DNA from: Planctomycetes bacterium UBA1662 | GTDB lineage: Bacteria > Planctomycetota > UBA8108 | NCBI GenBank assembly: GCA_002320775.1 | Contig: DCKY01000042.1 | Coordinates: 26,647-64,313, forward strand | Length of the DNA: 37,667 nt | Reading direction: 5' to 3' | Part shown: positions 21,854-30,499 of the stretch, one piece after another | Numbering within the stretch: the stretch's first letter is position 1 | How the letters are laid out: each line of letters begins with the position of its first letter | Notes under the pieces: generated by a model | Told to the model about the DNA's origin: nothing | The model's database searches: none | The model's input: only the letters and a program-made list of their open reading frames with translations | Translations under genes and position numbers: made by a program

Positions 21854-24150
21854 ATAGAAAAAAAAGTAAATCAGAAAACAACAACCCCGAGCCGCGGCCC
21901 GGGGATCGGTCGCCCATTCCAGACGGCGAGCTCATCTGTGACGAGCTCCGCCAGGGGGGCGGCGGTACAGCACGTCGATTGGCGAAACGCCTCGGGGTCA
22001 CAAAGGCCCACTACAGGGACTTCAGGGCCAGGCTCTACACTCTCCAGGAGGAGGGTCTCCTGGTCCGGGTGCCATCGGAGTCGAGCGGCAAGTGGGAGCT
22101 TCCCGAGAGGACTCCCCTGCGGGTAGGCCGGCTTCAGCTCGATCGCAGGGGATCAGGATTCTTCCGGCCCGCGGACAGCTCCGAGGATGATATCTTCATT
22201 CGATCTTCACATCTCGAGGATGCTTTTCCCGGTGACCTGGTGCTTCTGCGGCTGACCTCTGCCGCCCGGGGCGATCGTCTTGGGGAAGGCCGGATCGTGG
22301 AGGTCATCGAGCGCGGCCGGAAGTTGCTGCGAGGCACCTTCTGGAAGGGAAAGGAAGGCGGGCTGGTCGCCTGCGATGATCCCCGCATGCCCTCGGATGT
22401 TTTCATCTCCCAGGATGGCATCCAAGGGCTGAAGGATGGCGGCAGGGTCCTGGTGCGGCTCACCACGGGTTCCCGAGGCCGGTTCCCCTATGGCGAGGTG
22501 GCCCTCGTTCTGACCAATGAAGACAGCCTGGAGGCCGATTTCGAGGTCGTCAGGGCGGAGTTCGACCTGCCGGTCGAGCATGGCAAGGGAGTTGTCGAGG
22601 AGGCGACGGCCCTTCCCGCGGTCAAGGATGGCGAGGCCTGGCCGGATCGCAGGGATCTGAGACAGCTGCGAACCTTCACCATCGACCCGAAGGATGCCAG
22701 GGATTTTGATGACGCGGTTTCCCTGGAGCAGCTCGCCGGTGGTAAGCTGCGCCTCGGGGTCCATATCGCGGATGTCTCCCACTATGTTCAGCCCGGCTCG
22801 CTGATCGATCAGAGCGCCGAGTTTCGCGGCACCTCCATCTACCTTCCCGGCAGGGTCATCCCGATGCTGCCGGAGCGCCTGGCGAACGATCTCTGCAGCC
22901 TGCGCCCGGATGAGGACCGCCTGGTGAAGACGGCCTTCCTGACCTTCTCGAGCTCGGGAGAGCTGCTCGAGACCGAGATCTGCCGCAGCGTCATCCGCAG
23001 CCATCGTCGTTTCACCTACGGCGAGGCGCTCGCGATCCTCGACTCACTCGAGGGCAAGGAGGTTGACAGCGCCGAGCTCCCGCCGGACCGGGAGGAATAC
23101 GAGGAGATCCTCGCCCGTATGGCGTTCCTGCGAGATTCTCTCAAGGATGCCCGGACTCGCCGAGGCGCTCTCTTTCTCGATCTGCCCCAGCTGAAGATCC
23201 GGGTTAGCGAGAATGGCGAGGTCGATGGTGTCGACAGGGAGCAGGGGGATCCGGCGCATTCTCTTATCGAAGAATTCATGCTGGCGGCCAACGAGGCGGT
23301 CGCCCGCTACCTCATTGACCAGGACCTGGCGATCCTGGCGCGGGTGCACCCCGCGCCTACCGATGAGAAGCTCGCGGATTTCCGGGAGCTTCTCGGAGCC
23401 CTGGGTTTTGAGCTCCGCGCCCGCCCTGAGGTCGGCGACCTGCAGCGGCTGGTGGACCAGGTGGCCGGCGGCCCCCTCGCCGTGACCGTGCAGATCGGTC
23501 TGCTGCGAACCATGGGCCATGCCGAGTATACGCCGAAGGCGGATCTCCACTACGCCCTCTCAACCACCGCCTATTGTCATTTCACCTCTCCGATTCGCCG
23601 CTATCCCGACCTGGTGGTCCACCAGGTGCTCGAGGAACATCTCAAGGGTCTTGATGGAGGCCGGGGCATGACCTCGGCGCGCAGGGCGCATTGGTCGCAG
23701 AAGGTCGATGGGGTCGCTCCCCATGCCTGCAAGACCGAGCGCCGGGCGGAGGATGCCGAGAGGGCGATGCAGGCGGCGGCGCTGATCCGCTTCCTCTCCC
23801 CGCGGCTCGGAGATGAGATGGGGGGAAGTATCATCTCGATTCACGCCTTCGGTTTTTTCGTTCGGCTCGACGAGCTTCCGATCGAGGGGCTGGTGCCGGT
23901 GGCGACGCTCTCGGCCTATTATGAGTTCGATCCTTCCACCCAGACCCTTGAGCCCGCGGGTAAGGCAAGGGGCCAGGGTAAAGGCCGCGGCCGCTCCGGA
24001 GGCAATGCCCGATCGCGGGGCCGATCGCGGGGCCAGGGAAGAGGGGGCCGCTCAGGAGCTCCGAGCTTTCGTCCCGGCCAGCGTGTTCGGGTTAAGCTTA
24101 CCGATCTCAACTCCGCCTCCAGGCAGATCAGCTTTGAGCTTGCCCGGTAG
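21850..24150 (+). CDS. rnr: Ribonuclease R with an RG-rich insertion in the S1 domain
   Basis: A 766-residue RNB-family exoribonuclease. Start TTG 21850 has AGGA eight bases upstream and overlaps the stop of the pilC remnant. Order: a winged-helix N-terminus (ARRLAKRLGVTKAHYRDF), cold-shock-like domains, and the RNB catalytic domain with DPKDARDFDDA (from about residue 279), VHIADVSHYV, and YCHFTSPIRRYPDL. A C-terminal S1 domain follows (GSIISIHAFGFFVRLDELPIEGLV). RNase R degrades structured RNA from 3' to 5'. Between YYEFDPSTQTLEP and FRPGQRVRVKL, where other enzymes have a short loop, residues about 703-737 are an Arg/Gly-rich insert (ARGQGKGRGRSGG and RSRGRSRGQGRGG). The usual basic tail after the S1 domain is absent, so the insert may substitute for it in RNA binding. 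Confidence 0.94.
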   Translation: MNRKKSKSENNNPEPRPGDRSPIPDGELICDELRQGGGGTARRLAKRLGVTKAHYRDFRARLYTLQEEGLLVRVPSESSGKWELPERTPLRVGRLQLDRRGSGFFRPADSSEDDIFIRSSHLEDAFPGDLVLLRLTSAARGDRLGEGRIVEVIERGRKLLRGTFWKGKEGGLVACDDPRMPSDVFISQDGIQGLKDGGRVLVRLTTGSRGRFPYGEVALVLTNEDSLEADFEVVRAEFDLPVEHGKGVVEEATALPAVKDGEAWPDRRDLRQLRTFTIDPKDARDFDDAVSLEQLAGGKLRLGVHIADVSHYVQPGSLIDQSAEFRGTSIYLPGRVIPMLPERLANDLCSLRPDEDRLVKTAFLTFSSSGELLETEICRSVIRSHRRFTYGEALAILDSLEGKEVDSAELPPDREEYEEILARMAFLRDSLKDARTRRGALFLDLPQLKIRVSENGEVDGVDREQGDPAHSLIEEFMLAANEAVARYLIDQDLAILARVHPAPTDEKLADFRELLGALGFELRARPEVGDLQRLVDQVAGGPLAVTVQIGLLRTMGHAEYTPKADLHYALSTTAYCHFTSPIRRYPDLVVHQVLEEHLKGLDGGRGMTSARRAHWSQKVDGVAPHACKTERRAEDAERAMQAAALIRFLSPRLGDEMGGSIISIHAFGFFVRLDELPIEGLVPVATLSAYYEFDPSTQTLEPAGKARGQGKGRGRSGGNARSRGRSRGQGRGGRSGAPSFRPGQRVRVKLTDLNSASRQISFELAR
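24011..24034 (+). repeat. Exact tandem 12-base repeat in rnr
   Basis: GATCGCGGGGCC occurs twice in direct succession (24011-24022 and 24023-24034), inside the RG-rich insertion, encoding repeated Arg-Gly-Arg-Ser units. It suggests that the insertion grew by slippage. Confidence 0.85.
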
Positions 24151-24201
24151 GCTCCCGGGCTGAAAGATAGAAGGCTTCGATTCAAACCCCGGAGCGTGAA
24201 G

Positions 24202-25320
24202 ATGACGGTGTCCTGTATTCTCTACTGCTGCCTGCTTGCCCAGGCCGATGGCGGGTGGGAGCTCTCCGGTAAGACCGGCGGCTCTGAAACCCGGCTCGAT
24301 GCGCTGCTCAGAGAGCTCTCGACTTCCAGAAAGCTGGCGCTTGAAAAAACCCGCACAAGGTTGGAGCTGACTCCCGGCAAGCTGTCCATTCGCTGGGCTG
24401 TTCAGTTGCGCCGGTCCGGGGAAGGCCTTGCAGCCGTGAAGGCCGAGGCCGGGTGGACCGAGGTGGGGAAGAAGGAGGTCGTCGTAACGATACCGGCCTG
24501 GAGGTACCTGGCCTTTCCTGCAAAGGTTCGCCGGGTGGTCGTTCACGAGGCCGTGCACGCCGTGATGGCCTCCAGGATGGGTACGGCCGAGGCCTACCTG
24601 GCCGTTCCTGCCTGGTTCAGGGAGGGGACAGCTCTGCTGGTTTCGGGGGAAGGGCCGGAAAGAGTCGATGACCGAATTTCCGCGACCCTTCTGAAGGGAG
24701 GCTCTTCCGCTGATTTCCTGGCGGGAGTGACCGGAGGACAAGTCTATCCGGCGGAGGGCTATCTGTCGGTTCTCTGGATTGAACAGCGGCTGGGGACCTC
24801 AGGATTCCGAGAGTTTCTCTCCCGTCTGGCGGAGGGTGGAGTTTTTAAGACCGAGCTTGAGAAGCTCACCGGTTTACGGCTGCCAGGACTTGAAAAAGCC
24901 ATGCTGCGGGACGCTGTACGGCGGATCTCCAGGCGGATCTCAAGCCCCTCTGAGCGCCTTTTCAAGCTCGCTCTAAGGCAGGCTCAGGACGGCCATTATG
25001 ATCGCTCACACGAGAGCCTGAGCGCCCTGGGGGGCAGTGGAGAGAGCCTGGCGGTCCGTGATTCAGCCCTTTTTCTGCATGCGAGAATGCTGGTCGAAGA
25101 AGGGCGCTATTTGGAGGCTGCCGGGCAGCTTGAGGGCCTGCTGCGGAAGGGGTACGAGGTGCCCTGGGAGCCGGAGATTTTCGAACAGCTTGGCCGCTGT
25201 CGAGCCGGAATGGGAAAGCTTCGGGAAGCCATGCTGATCTGGAAGATGGTGGCGGAGCGCTTTCCCCACGACAGCGCTGTCCAGAGACGTATTACCGCTT
25301 TGCTCGACAAGCTGAAATAG
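24202..25320 (+). CDS. Exported HExxH metallopeptidase-like protein with TPR-like C-terminus
   Basis: A 372-residue protein. ATG 24202 is preferred over GTG 24196 because GGAG at 24191-24194 is then seven bases away. The N-terminus is a short signal peptide (VSCILYCCLLAQA). Residues 115-119 are HEAVH, a zinc-binding HExxH motif, and WFREGTALLVSG about 23 residues later supplies the downstream glutamate typical of the gluzincin (peptidase MA-like) arrangement. The C-terminal third has helical repeats resembling TPRs (ALRQAQDGHYDRSHESL, ARMLVEEGRYLEAAGQLEGLL). It is probably a periplasmic or cell-surface peptidase; the substrate is unknown. It starts 51 bases after rnr and likely shares its transcript. 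Confidence 0.7.
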   Translation: MTVSCILYCCLLAQADGGWELSGKTGGSETRLDALLRELSTSRKLALEKTRTRLELTPGKLSIRWAVQLRRSGEGLAAVKAEAGWTEVGKKEVVVTIPAWRYLAFPAKVRRVVVHEAVHAVMASRMGTAEAYLAVPAWFREGTALLVSGEGPERVDDRISATLLKGGSSADFLAGVTGGQVYPAEGYLSVLWIEQRLGTSGFREFLSRLAEGGVFKTELEKLTGLRLPGLEKAMLRDAVRRISRRISSPSERLFKLALRQAQDGHYDRSHESLSALGGSGESLAVRDSALFLHARMLVEEGRYLEAAGQLEGLLRKGYEVPWEPEIFEQLGRCRAGMGKLREAMLIWKMVAERFPHDSAVQRRITALLDKLK

Positions 25321-25421
25321 AGGGAGCGTTCGCCTTCCGGGTTCTGCTTAATCGAGGCGGCTCCTTGGGGTATCATTGACGAACTTTACCGGACCAAGGA
25401 TCTGGCCCAAGGTGCTGGAGA

Positions 25422-25450
25422 ATGACCGGAGATTAGGTTTTACTCATAAT
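25422..25450 (+). promoter_or_regulatory. Weak promoter candidate before the folding-factor gene
   Basis: ATGACC (25422-25427) and CATAAT (25445-25450) are 17 bases apart, about 100 bases before ATG 25553. The -10 box is good and the -35 box moderate. The 232-base gap after the peptidase gene otherwise shows nothing recognisable. Confidence 0.35.
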
Positions 25451-25552
25451 GCTGGTATCTTTGTATGAGGCCGTCAGATGTGTCGCGGCGGCCGCGCCGG
25501 GCATCAGCCCGCTGGAGTACCGGCCCGTTTAAGAAAAATTTTCGAGGTTGAG

Positions 25553-28171
25553 ATGTCTTCGTTTAAACCCAAAGAAGAAATGAACCTGGCTGAGCGTTTC
25601 ATGGCCTTCATCAAGGCGAATGAAAAGGTCTTCTGGGTGTTGCTCCTGGCGTTTTTAGGTTTCAGTTTTGCTTTCGGAACGCAGATCGCAAGCGTGATGG
25701 GCCCCGGCGGTCCAATGGTCACGGTTGGTGACAATCAGGAAATCTCCAGGTTGGAGTTCGATATCGAGAGCAAGGCCCTGAGGAATACTCTCAGGATGTC
25801 GAGCTCGCTGTTCACGATCGAGCCGTTTTTTCCGACCATGGCGCCCCAGCCGAAGTACAGAACGCTCTACCCGGAAGAAAAGGACCCCGAAGGTAATATC
25901 CGCAGGAGGCCTCTCAACTACCGCGAGTTCCTTCTCTTGCGAGGCGCGGCCTTAGACCAGGGTCTCAAGATTTCCGATGCCGAGTTTGATGCGGCTTGCG
26001 GCGAGATCTGGAAGCAGGTCTATGCTACGCAGAAGGTTAATGACGCGGATCATCTCGGGAGGAGAGGGATCCCTCTGCCCCAGGGAGGGCAGATGGATTT
26101 CAGGTTCCTGCAGGCGCAGAAGGCTGAGAAAGAAAGAATCATCGCCGAGCTCAACAAGAAGCACAACTTTGATAAAATGCGCGACTTCCTGCAGCAGCGT
26201 TTCGCAGACCTCCTGTCCGGCCGCGGAATCCCGCCGCGAGTCCCGGACCCCGAGTTTGTTGAGGGCGATGAAGAATCTGGAATCGCTTTTGATAATGGTA
26301 AGACTCAATTTCAGGCGAGAGACTTCAGGGCTGCAAAGGCCAGCTTCCAGCGCTCCCTGACTGGAGCGAAGGCGACCAATGACAGCAGCATCATCTCGCT
26401 GTGGATCCGCAGCTGCAGGGGAGAGCCGCTCATTTCGCTTCGCGCGTTCGATAATAAGCTGCGAGACCTGCTCCTCATTGCCCGGCTCGATGAGCTCATC
26501 AGCTCCAGGGCCCAGGTCTCAGATAAAGAGGCCTACGATGAATTCAAGAAGCTGCAGCACACCCGGAAGTTTGACTGGGTCAAGCTGACGGCGCCGGAAG
26601 AATTGTCGAAGAAGGTCAAGGAGTCGATTACCGAGGAAGAGCTCGAGACCTATTTTGATGAGAACAAGGCCTCTTATAATTCCGACACCCGACTGGGCTT
26701 CAAATACCTGACCGTTTCTATCGAGGGTTTTCTGAAGGAGGTCGACACGCAGGTGAAGGAAGAGGATCTTCTCATCGCCTACGAGGCTGACAAGGGCTTC
26801 TATGCCCGCTCCGGCATTCGGGCTGACGAGGGCGTTTTTCAGCTTCTCAATGCCGAGGAGATGAAGGCGCGTGCCGAACGGATTTACAAGCCGTATGAAG
26901 AGGTGAAGGACAAGGTGCGGGAGCGCCATGTACGCAAGGCCGCCTCCAGGAAGGTCAGGGAGTTCGCTACCAAGATCAAATCGCGTCTCTATCCCGGGAA
27001 GGCCGCTGGAGAGGAGGTCATCGAGCCTGACAAGCCCCAGGTCTCTTTCGAGGAACTGGCGGCGGAATACGAGCAGGTAGAGGCGGGGGAGATTCCCTTT
27101 GTTACCCAGGCTGATGCGGAAGAGGTCATGGGGGAAGACGGCGAGGGCATCTACAGCGGAACCAACAAGACCACCATCGACTCCTGGTTCGGCGTCGCCA
27201 ACAGGGAAGGCAGGAATTCAGGCAACTACGCCATCTCTGCCAGCCAGACGAGGAGCCTGAAGAGCCCGAAGTATATCTATGAGGACATCGAGGGTGCCAC
27301 GACCCGCAACATAGCGAGCTTTACCTTCTTTTCCGATGTCGACATTAAGTCACCCGGAGAGCGTACTTTGGATGAGGCGCTCGAGGATGTCACCGCGGAT
27401 CTTCACAAATCGAAGGTTGTCGAACTGCTCGCCGATGCCTGCAAAGAGAAGGTTGAGTCGCTCAAGGACACTCCGGAAAAATTCGCCGATCTTGCCGGAA
27501 GCGAGATCGAGGTCGCCTTCGACGAAGAGACCAAATTCAAGTCAACCTTCGGTGAAACGGAAGACTCCGGCGGAGCCTTTCTTCGCAGTAACGGGTCCAT
27601 CCTGGTTCCCGGCGAAGAAGATGATGATGGAAATGTCGTCGACGAGCCCCACCCTTCCTCCTCGGCCCTGGTGAGCGCCGCTTTCAACATAACCGAGGAG
27701 CCGTCCAAAGATGGCAATCAGCCCGGCGGGCTTGCCTTCGCCTCCGACAATAAGGAGAGCGCCTGCTTCATTGTGCGTTATGTCTCACGGCAGAATCCTG
27801 ATCCGGCTGATTTCGAGTCCAGCCGCCCGCGCATTGTCAGAACCCTGAAGGGCGTGAAGGAGAAGGATGTGTTAGAGAACGAGTTGGCCGTTTTCTGGAA
27901 AGCGGCGGGCGATGAGGATGCGGATGGAGTTTTCAATTCTTACGATAACTGCCAATTCACGCCCAACCCAAGCCAGGTCGATACAGATCTCGATGGCGAA
28001 GGAGACGCCTGCGACAAAGATGACGACAATGACGGGATCGTAGACGAAGAAGATAATTGTCCGGTCGCGGCGAACCCGGGCCAGGACGATAGCGATGGAG
28101 ATGGGGTGGGGGATGCCTGTGATAAGCCTGAGCCGACGACTCCGGCCGCGGCTGAACCCAGCGCGGGCTGA
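25553..28171 (+). CDS. PpiD/SurA-like membrane-anchored folding factor with C-terminal type-3 calcium repeats
   Basis: An 872-residue protein. ATG 25553 is chosen because GAGG lies five bases upstream and the protein then begins with a PpiD-like short cytoplasmic segment and one anchor helix (VFWVLLLAFLGFSFAFG, about residues 25-42). The frame is open to 25478, but that part is unlikely. Downstream are SurA/PpiD-type chaperone helices (FLLLRGAALDQGLKISDAEFDAAC, VSDKEAYDEFKKL, ITEEELETYFDENKASYN). A long region follows in which a rotamase domain may be present but degenerate; I cannot see a clear parvulin core. Residues about 785-855 hold thrombospondin type-3 motifs (DTDLDGEGDACDKDDDNDGIVD, DSDGDGVGDACD), predicted to bind calcium. 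It probably assists periplasmic or outer-membrane protein folding. Confidence 0.75.
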   Translation: MSSFKPKEEMNLAERFMAFIKANEKVFWVLLLAFLGFSFAFGTQIASVMGPGGPMVTVGDNQEISRLEFDIESKALRNTLRMSSSLFTIEPFFPTMAPQPKYRTLYPEEKDPEGNIRRRPLNYREFLLLRGAALDQGLKISDAEFDAACGEIWKQVYATQKVNDADHLGRRGIPLPQGGQMDFRFLQAQKAEKERIIAELNKKHNFDKMRDFLQQRFADLLSGRGIPPRVPDPEFVEGDEESGIAFDNGKTQFQARDFRAAKASFQRSLTGAKATNDSSIISLWIRSCRGEPLISLRAFDNKLRDLLLIARLDELISSRAQVSDKEAYDEFKKLQHTRKFDWVKLTAPEELSKKVKESITEEELETYFDENKASYNSDTRLGFKYLTVSIEGFLKEVDTQVKEEDLLIAYEADKGFYARSGIRADEGVFQLLNAEEMKARAERIYKPYEEVKDKVRERHVRKAASRKVREFATKIKSRLYPGKAAGEEVIEPDKPQVSFEELAAEYEQVEAGEIPFVTQADAEEVMGEDGEGIYSGTNKTTIDSWFGVANREGRNSGNYAISASQTRSLKSPKYIYEDIEGATTRNIASFTFFSDVDIKSPGERTLDEALEDVTADLHKSKVVELLADACKEKVESLKDTPEKFADLAGSEIEVAFDEETKFKSTFGETEDSGGAFLRSNGSILVPGEEDDDGNVVDEPHPSSSALVSAAFNITEEPSKDGNQPGGLAFASDNKESACFIVRYVSRQNPDPADFESSRPRIVRTLKGVKEKDVLENELAVFWKAAGDEDADGVFNSYDNCQFTPNPSQVDTDLDGEGDACDKDDDNDGIVDEEDNCPVAANPGQDDSDGDGVGDACDKPEPTTPAAAEPSAG

Positions 28172-28200
28172 GGATCCTCCCAGGCGGTCCGTACGTTCGT

Positions 28201-29286
28201 TTAGAACTCCCGCATGATTTCTTCGAGACCCGCATCGATCTCGTCAGCGCAGCTCCTGTAGCCGTTGATGTCGAGGCCGATGGGGTCGCTGATGTCCCGT
28301 TCGGCCACCAGGAGGAGCTTGCGCTCCATCTCTTCCGCGGGCAATTCACAGCTCGCCGCAAGAGCTGCGATTCCCATCTTGTGGGAGCTGGTGAGCGCGT
28401 AGATCCGGTCGGCCTCCTCGAGGATCTCCATCGACAGCGGACTCGACTGATGGGATTCGATGTCGCAGCCCCGCTCCTTCATGACGTCAACGGACTCTTC
28501 GCTTGCGCAGCTGCCGCCGAAGGCCGAGGTTCCGGCCGAGAGGATCCTGTAGCCCAGCCCCTCGAGCTGTTCGACCTCCACCTCCAGCTTGCGCGCGAGG
28601 CGCTTCTTGAACAGGGCCTCGGCCATCGGACTGCGGCAGGTATTGCCGGTACAGACGAAGAGCACGGTGGCGCCTCTGGCAGCGGCCTCGAGCTCTTCAG
28701 GGCTGAGGCAGCCTTCGCGGAGCACCTCGAAGCCGCCTGGTTTCATCCGGATGACGGTCGAGGCCTGCTCCAGCGCTACCGGCCCTCCGTCAAGGATACC
28801 GTCAATTCTTCCCTCGAAGTAGCTCCTGACCTCTTCGGCATTGATGGCCGGGGCGCTGCCGGCGGGATTCGCGCTGGGAGCGAGCAGGGGGCCCGAGAGC
28901 TGTTCCAGGAGGGCGCGCGCCGTGATGGAAGCCGGGACCCTGAAGCCTGTTGTTTCCGCCTTGCCGGGATCGGAGGTGGGAAGGACGATTGTCAGCGGGC
29001 CGGGCCAGAATCGTTTCATCAGCCGCTCGGCAGCTATCGAGGGTGACGTGCAGCGACGGATGGCCTCACGCGCATCCGCGATCAACAGGGTGAAGGGCTT
29101 TTCGTCCGGACGATCCTTCAGCTCTTTCAGCTTCTTTGAGGCGTCCTCTCTTCCCTGCAGAGCTCCGAGTCCGTAGACCGTCTCGGTCGGGAATGCGAGC
29201 ACTCCGCCGTTTTCGAGAATCCCTGCCGCCTCAGCGATGGGCTCGGGTGCCGGGGCTGTCGAGTCTACTGATATCCAGGTAGTCAT
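28201..29286 (-). CDS. tsaC: Fusion: threonylcarbamoyl-AMP synthase (TsaC/YrdC) plus low-molecular-weight protein-tyrosine phosphatase
   Basis: A 361-residue protein from ATG 29286 on the minus strand; a TTG at 29325 would add 13 residues. Residues 1-200 are a YrdC/TsaC domain: GGVLAFPTETVYGLG, the KELKDRPDEKPF loop, RFWPGPLTIVLP, and SANPAGSAPA. It makes threonylcarbamoyl-AMP for t6A37 of tRNAs. From about residue 207 a low-molecular-weight phosphatase domain starts (LFVCTGNTCRSPMAE, nucleophile Cys212), with the general-acid stretch ISDPIG near the C-terminus. Both active sites look intact, so the fusion is probably bifunctional. The phosphatase could act on arginine or tyrosine phosphate; this cannot be told from sequence. 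It converges on the folding-factor gene with a 29-base gap and no clear terminator. Confidence 0.92.
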   Translation of the reverse strand: MTTWISVDSTAPAPEPIAEAAGILENGGVLAFPTETVYGLGALQGREDASKKLKELKDRPDEKPFTLLIADAREAIRRCTSPSIAAERLMKRFWPGPLTIVLPTSDPGKAETTGFRVPASITARALLEQLSGPLLAPSANPAGSAPAINAEEVRSYFEGRIDGILDGGPVALEQASTVIRMKPGGFEVLREGCLSPEELEAAARGATVLFVCTGNTCRSPMAEALFKKRLARKLEVEVEQLEGLGYRILSAGTSAFGGSCASEESVDVMKERGCDIESHQSSPLSMEILEEADRIYALTSSHKMGIAALAASCELPAEEMERKLLLVAERDISDPIGLDINGYRSCADEIDAGLEEIMREF

Positions 29287-29498
29287 GTCAGGAGCCACTT
29301 CAGATGGAAGCGGCGATAATGACAAGCTTATTCACCTGACTTTTGTCCCCTCCCGGATCCCGGGCATGAGAACACCCCCTCGATTTTTTCGGGACCGGAG
29401 AATAATTTTTCCGATGAGCGCGCCGGGGGCTTTCGAGGGTCTTTCATCCGTTGTCCTGTGGGTTATGATAGGCGCTTTTCACCGGGGGAGGTTTCTCC

Positions 29499-30407
29499 AT
29501 GTCTCTGCTTGTTGTCGGTTCCGTCGCTCGCGATACGATTCGTACTCCTCACGGGGAGATCGAGGACGCGCTGGGCGGGGCGGCCGTTTATTTTTCTCTC
29601 GCTGCCCGCAACTTTACCGAGGTGCGGCTGGTCGGAGTCGTTGGAGACGACTTCGGAGACGGCGACATCGAGCTGCTGCGGTCCAGGGAGATTGATCTCG
29701 CCGGGCTGCAGATCGTCGAGGGAGGTAAGACCTTCCGTTGGAGCGGGGAATATTCAGAAGATATGAATTCCCGTGAGACTCTCGCGGTCGAGCTCAATGT
29801 TTTTGAGCATTTTGAGCCGGTTCTCCCCCCCGACTACGTCAGCTCGAAATTCGTGTTCCTGGCTAACGCATCGCCGGCAACCCAGCTCAGCGTGCTGGAG
29901 CAGGTCGAGTCACCTGTTTGCGTCATGGCTGACACGATGGATCTCTGGATAGACATAGCCCGGGATGAGCTGGTGGAGCTGCTCGGGCGTATCGATGGGA
30001 TCTCTCTCAACGATTCCGAGGCGCTCCAGCTGACCGGCTGCCGTAACCTGATCGATGCGGGCCAGGCGATCCTGGACATGGGACCGGCCAATGTCATCGT
30101 GAAGAAGGGAGAGCACGGGGCTGTTCTCTTTACGGCTTCGGGCGTTGTCGCTCTTCCGGCCTACCCGACCGGCAGGGTCGTTGATCCGACCGGCGCGGGA
30201 GACAGCTTTGCCGGGGGCCTCATGGGTTCGCTCGCGCGGGATGGCTCCGTCGATGAGGAGAAGCTCAAGGTCGCCATAGCGTACGGTTCGGTGGTGGCCT
30301 CTTTTACCTGCGAGGGTTTTGGTACCGTCAGGCTGGCAGAAATTGGCGAAGACGAGATCAAGGATCGCTTTTTGAAGTATTGCGAGTCACTGCAAATCAG
30401 TAGATGA
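29499..30407 (+). CDS. PfkB-family carbohydrate kinase
   Basis: A 302-residue ribokinase-fold kinase from ATG 29499, with GGGGGAGG upstream. It begins LLVVGSVARDTIRTP and has the family GGAAVYFSLAARN segment. It ends with signature 2, DPTGAGDSFAGGLMGSL, which contains the catalytic Asp and the anion-hole Gly-Ala-Gly. The substrate cannot be deduced: sugars, nucleosides and phosphosugars all occur in this family. Its placement 92 bases before alaS suggests co-transcription. A weak -10 box, TATGAT, lies at 29464-29469. The divergent 212-base gap to the tsaC fusion holds no other gene. Confidence 0.88.
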   Translation: MSLLVVGSVARDTIRTPHGEIEDALGGAAVYFSLAARNFTEVRLVGVVGDDFGDGDIELLRSREIDLAGLQIVEGGKTFRWSGEYSEDMNSRETLAVELNVFEHFEPVLPPDYVSSKFVFLANASPATQLSVLEQVESPVCVMADTMDLWIDIARDELVELLGRIDGISLNDSEALQLTGCRNLIDAGQAILDMGPANVIVKKGEHGAVLFTASGVVALPAYPTGRVVDPTGAGDSFAGGLMGSLARDGSVDEEKLKVAIAYGSVVASFTCEGFGTVRLAEIGEDEIKDRFLKYCESLQISR

Positions 30408-30499
30408 TTCATGTCATTAATTATCGCCTCCATGGCGCGGTGGAGCTGTCAGGCTCCCGGCGTTGAGCGGGGATCGGATGTCCCGGGGATTTTGTTTGA

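Noticed and set aside
25478..25552. N-terminal extension of the folding factor
   Set aside because: Gly/Arg-rich and unlike PpiD starts; ATG 25553 has a good ribosome-binding site and gives the expected anchor.
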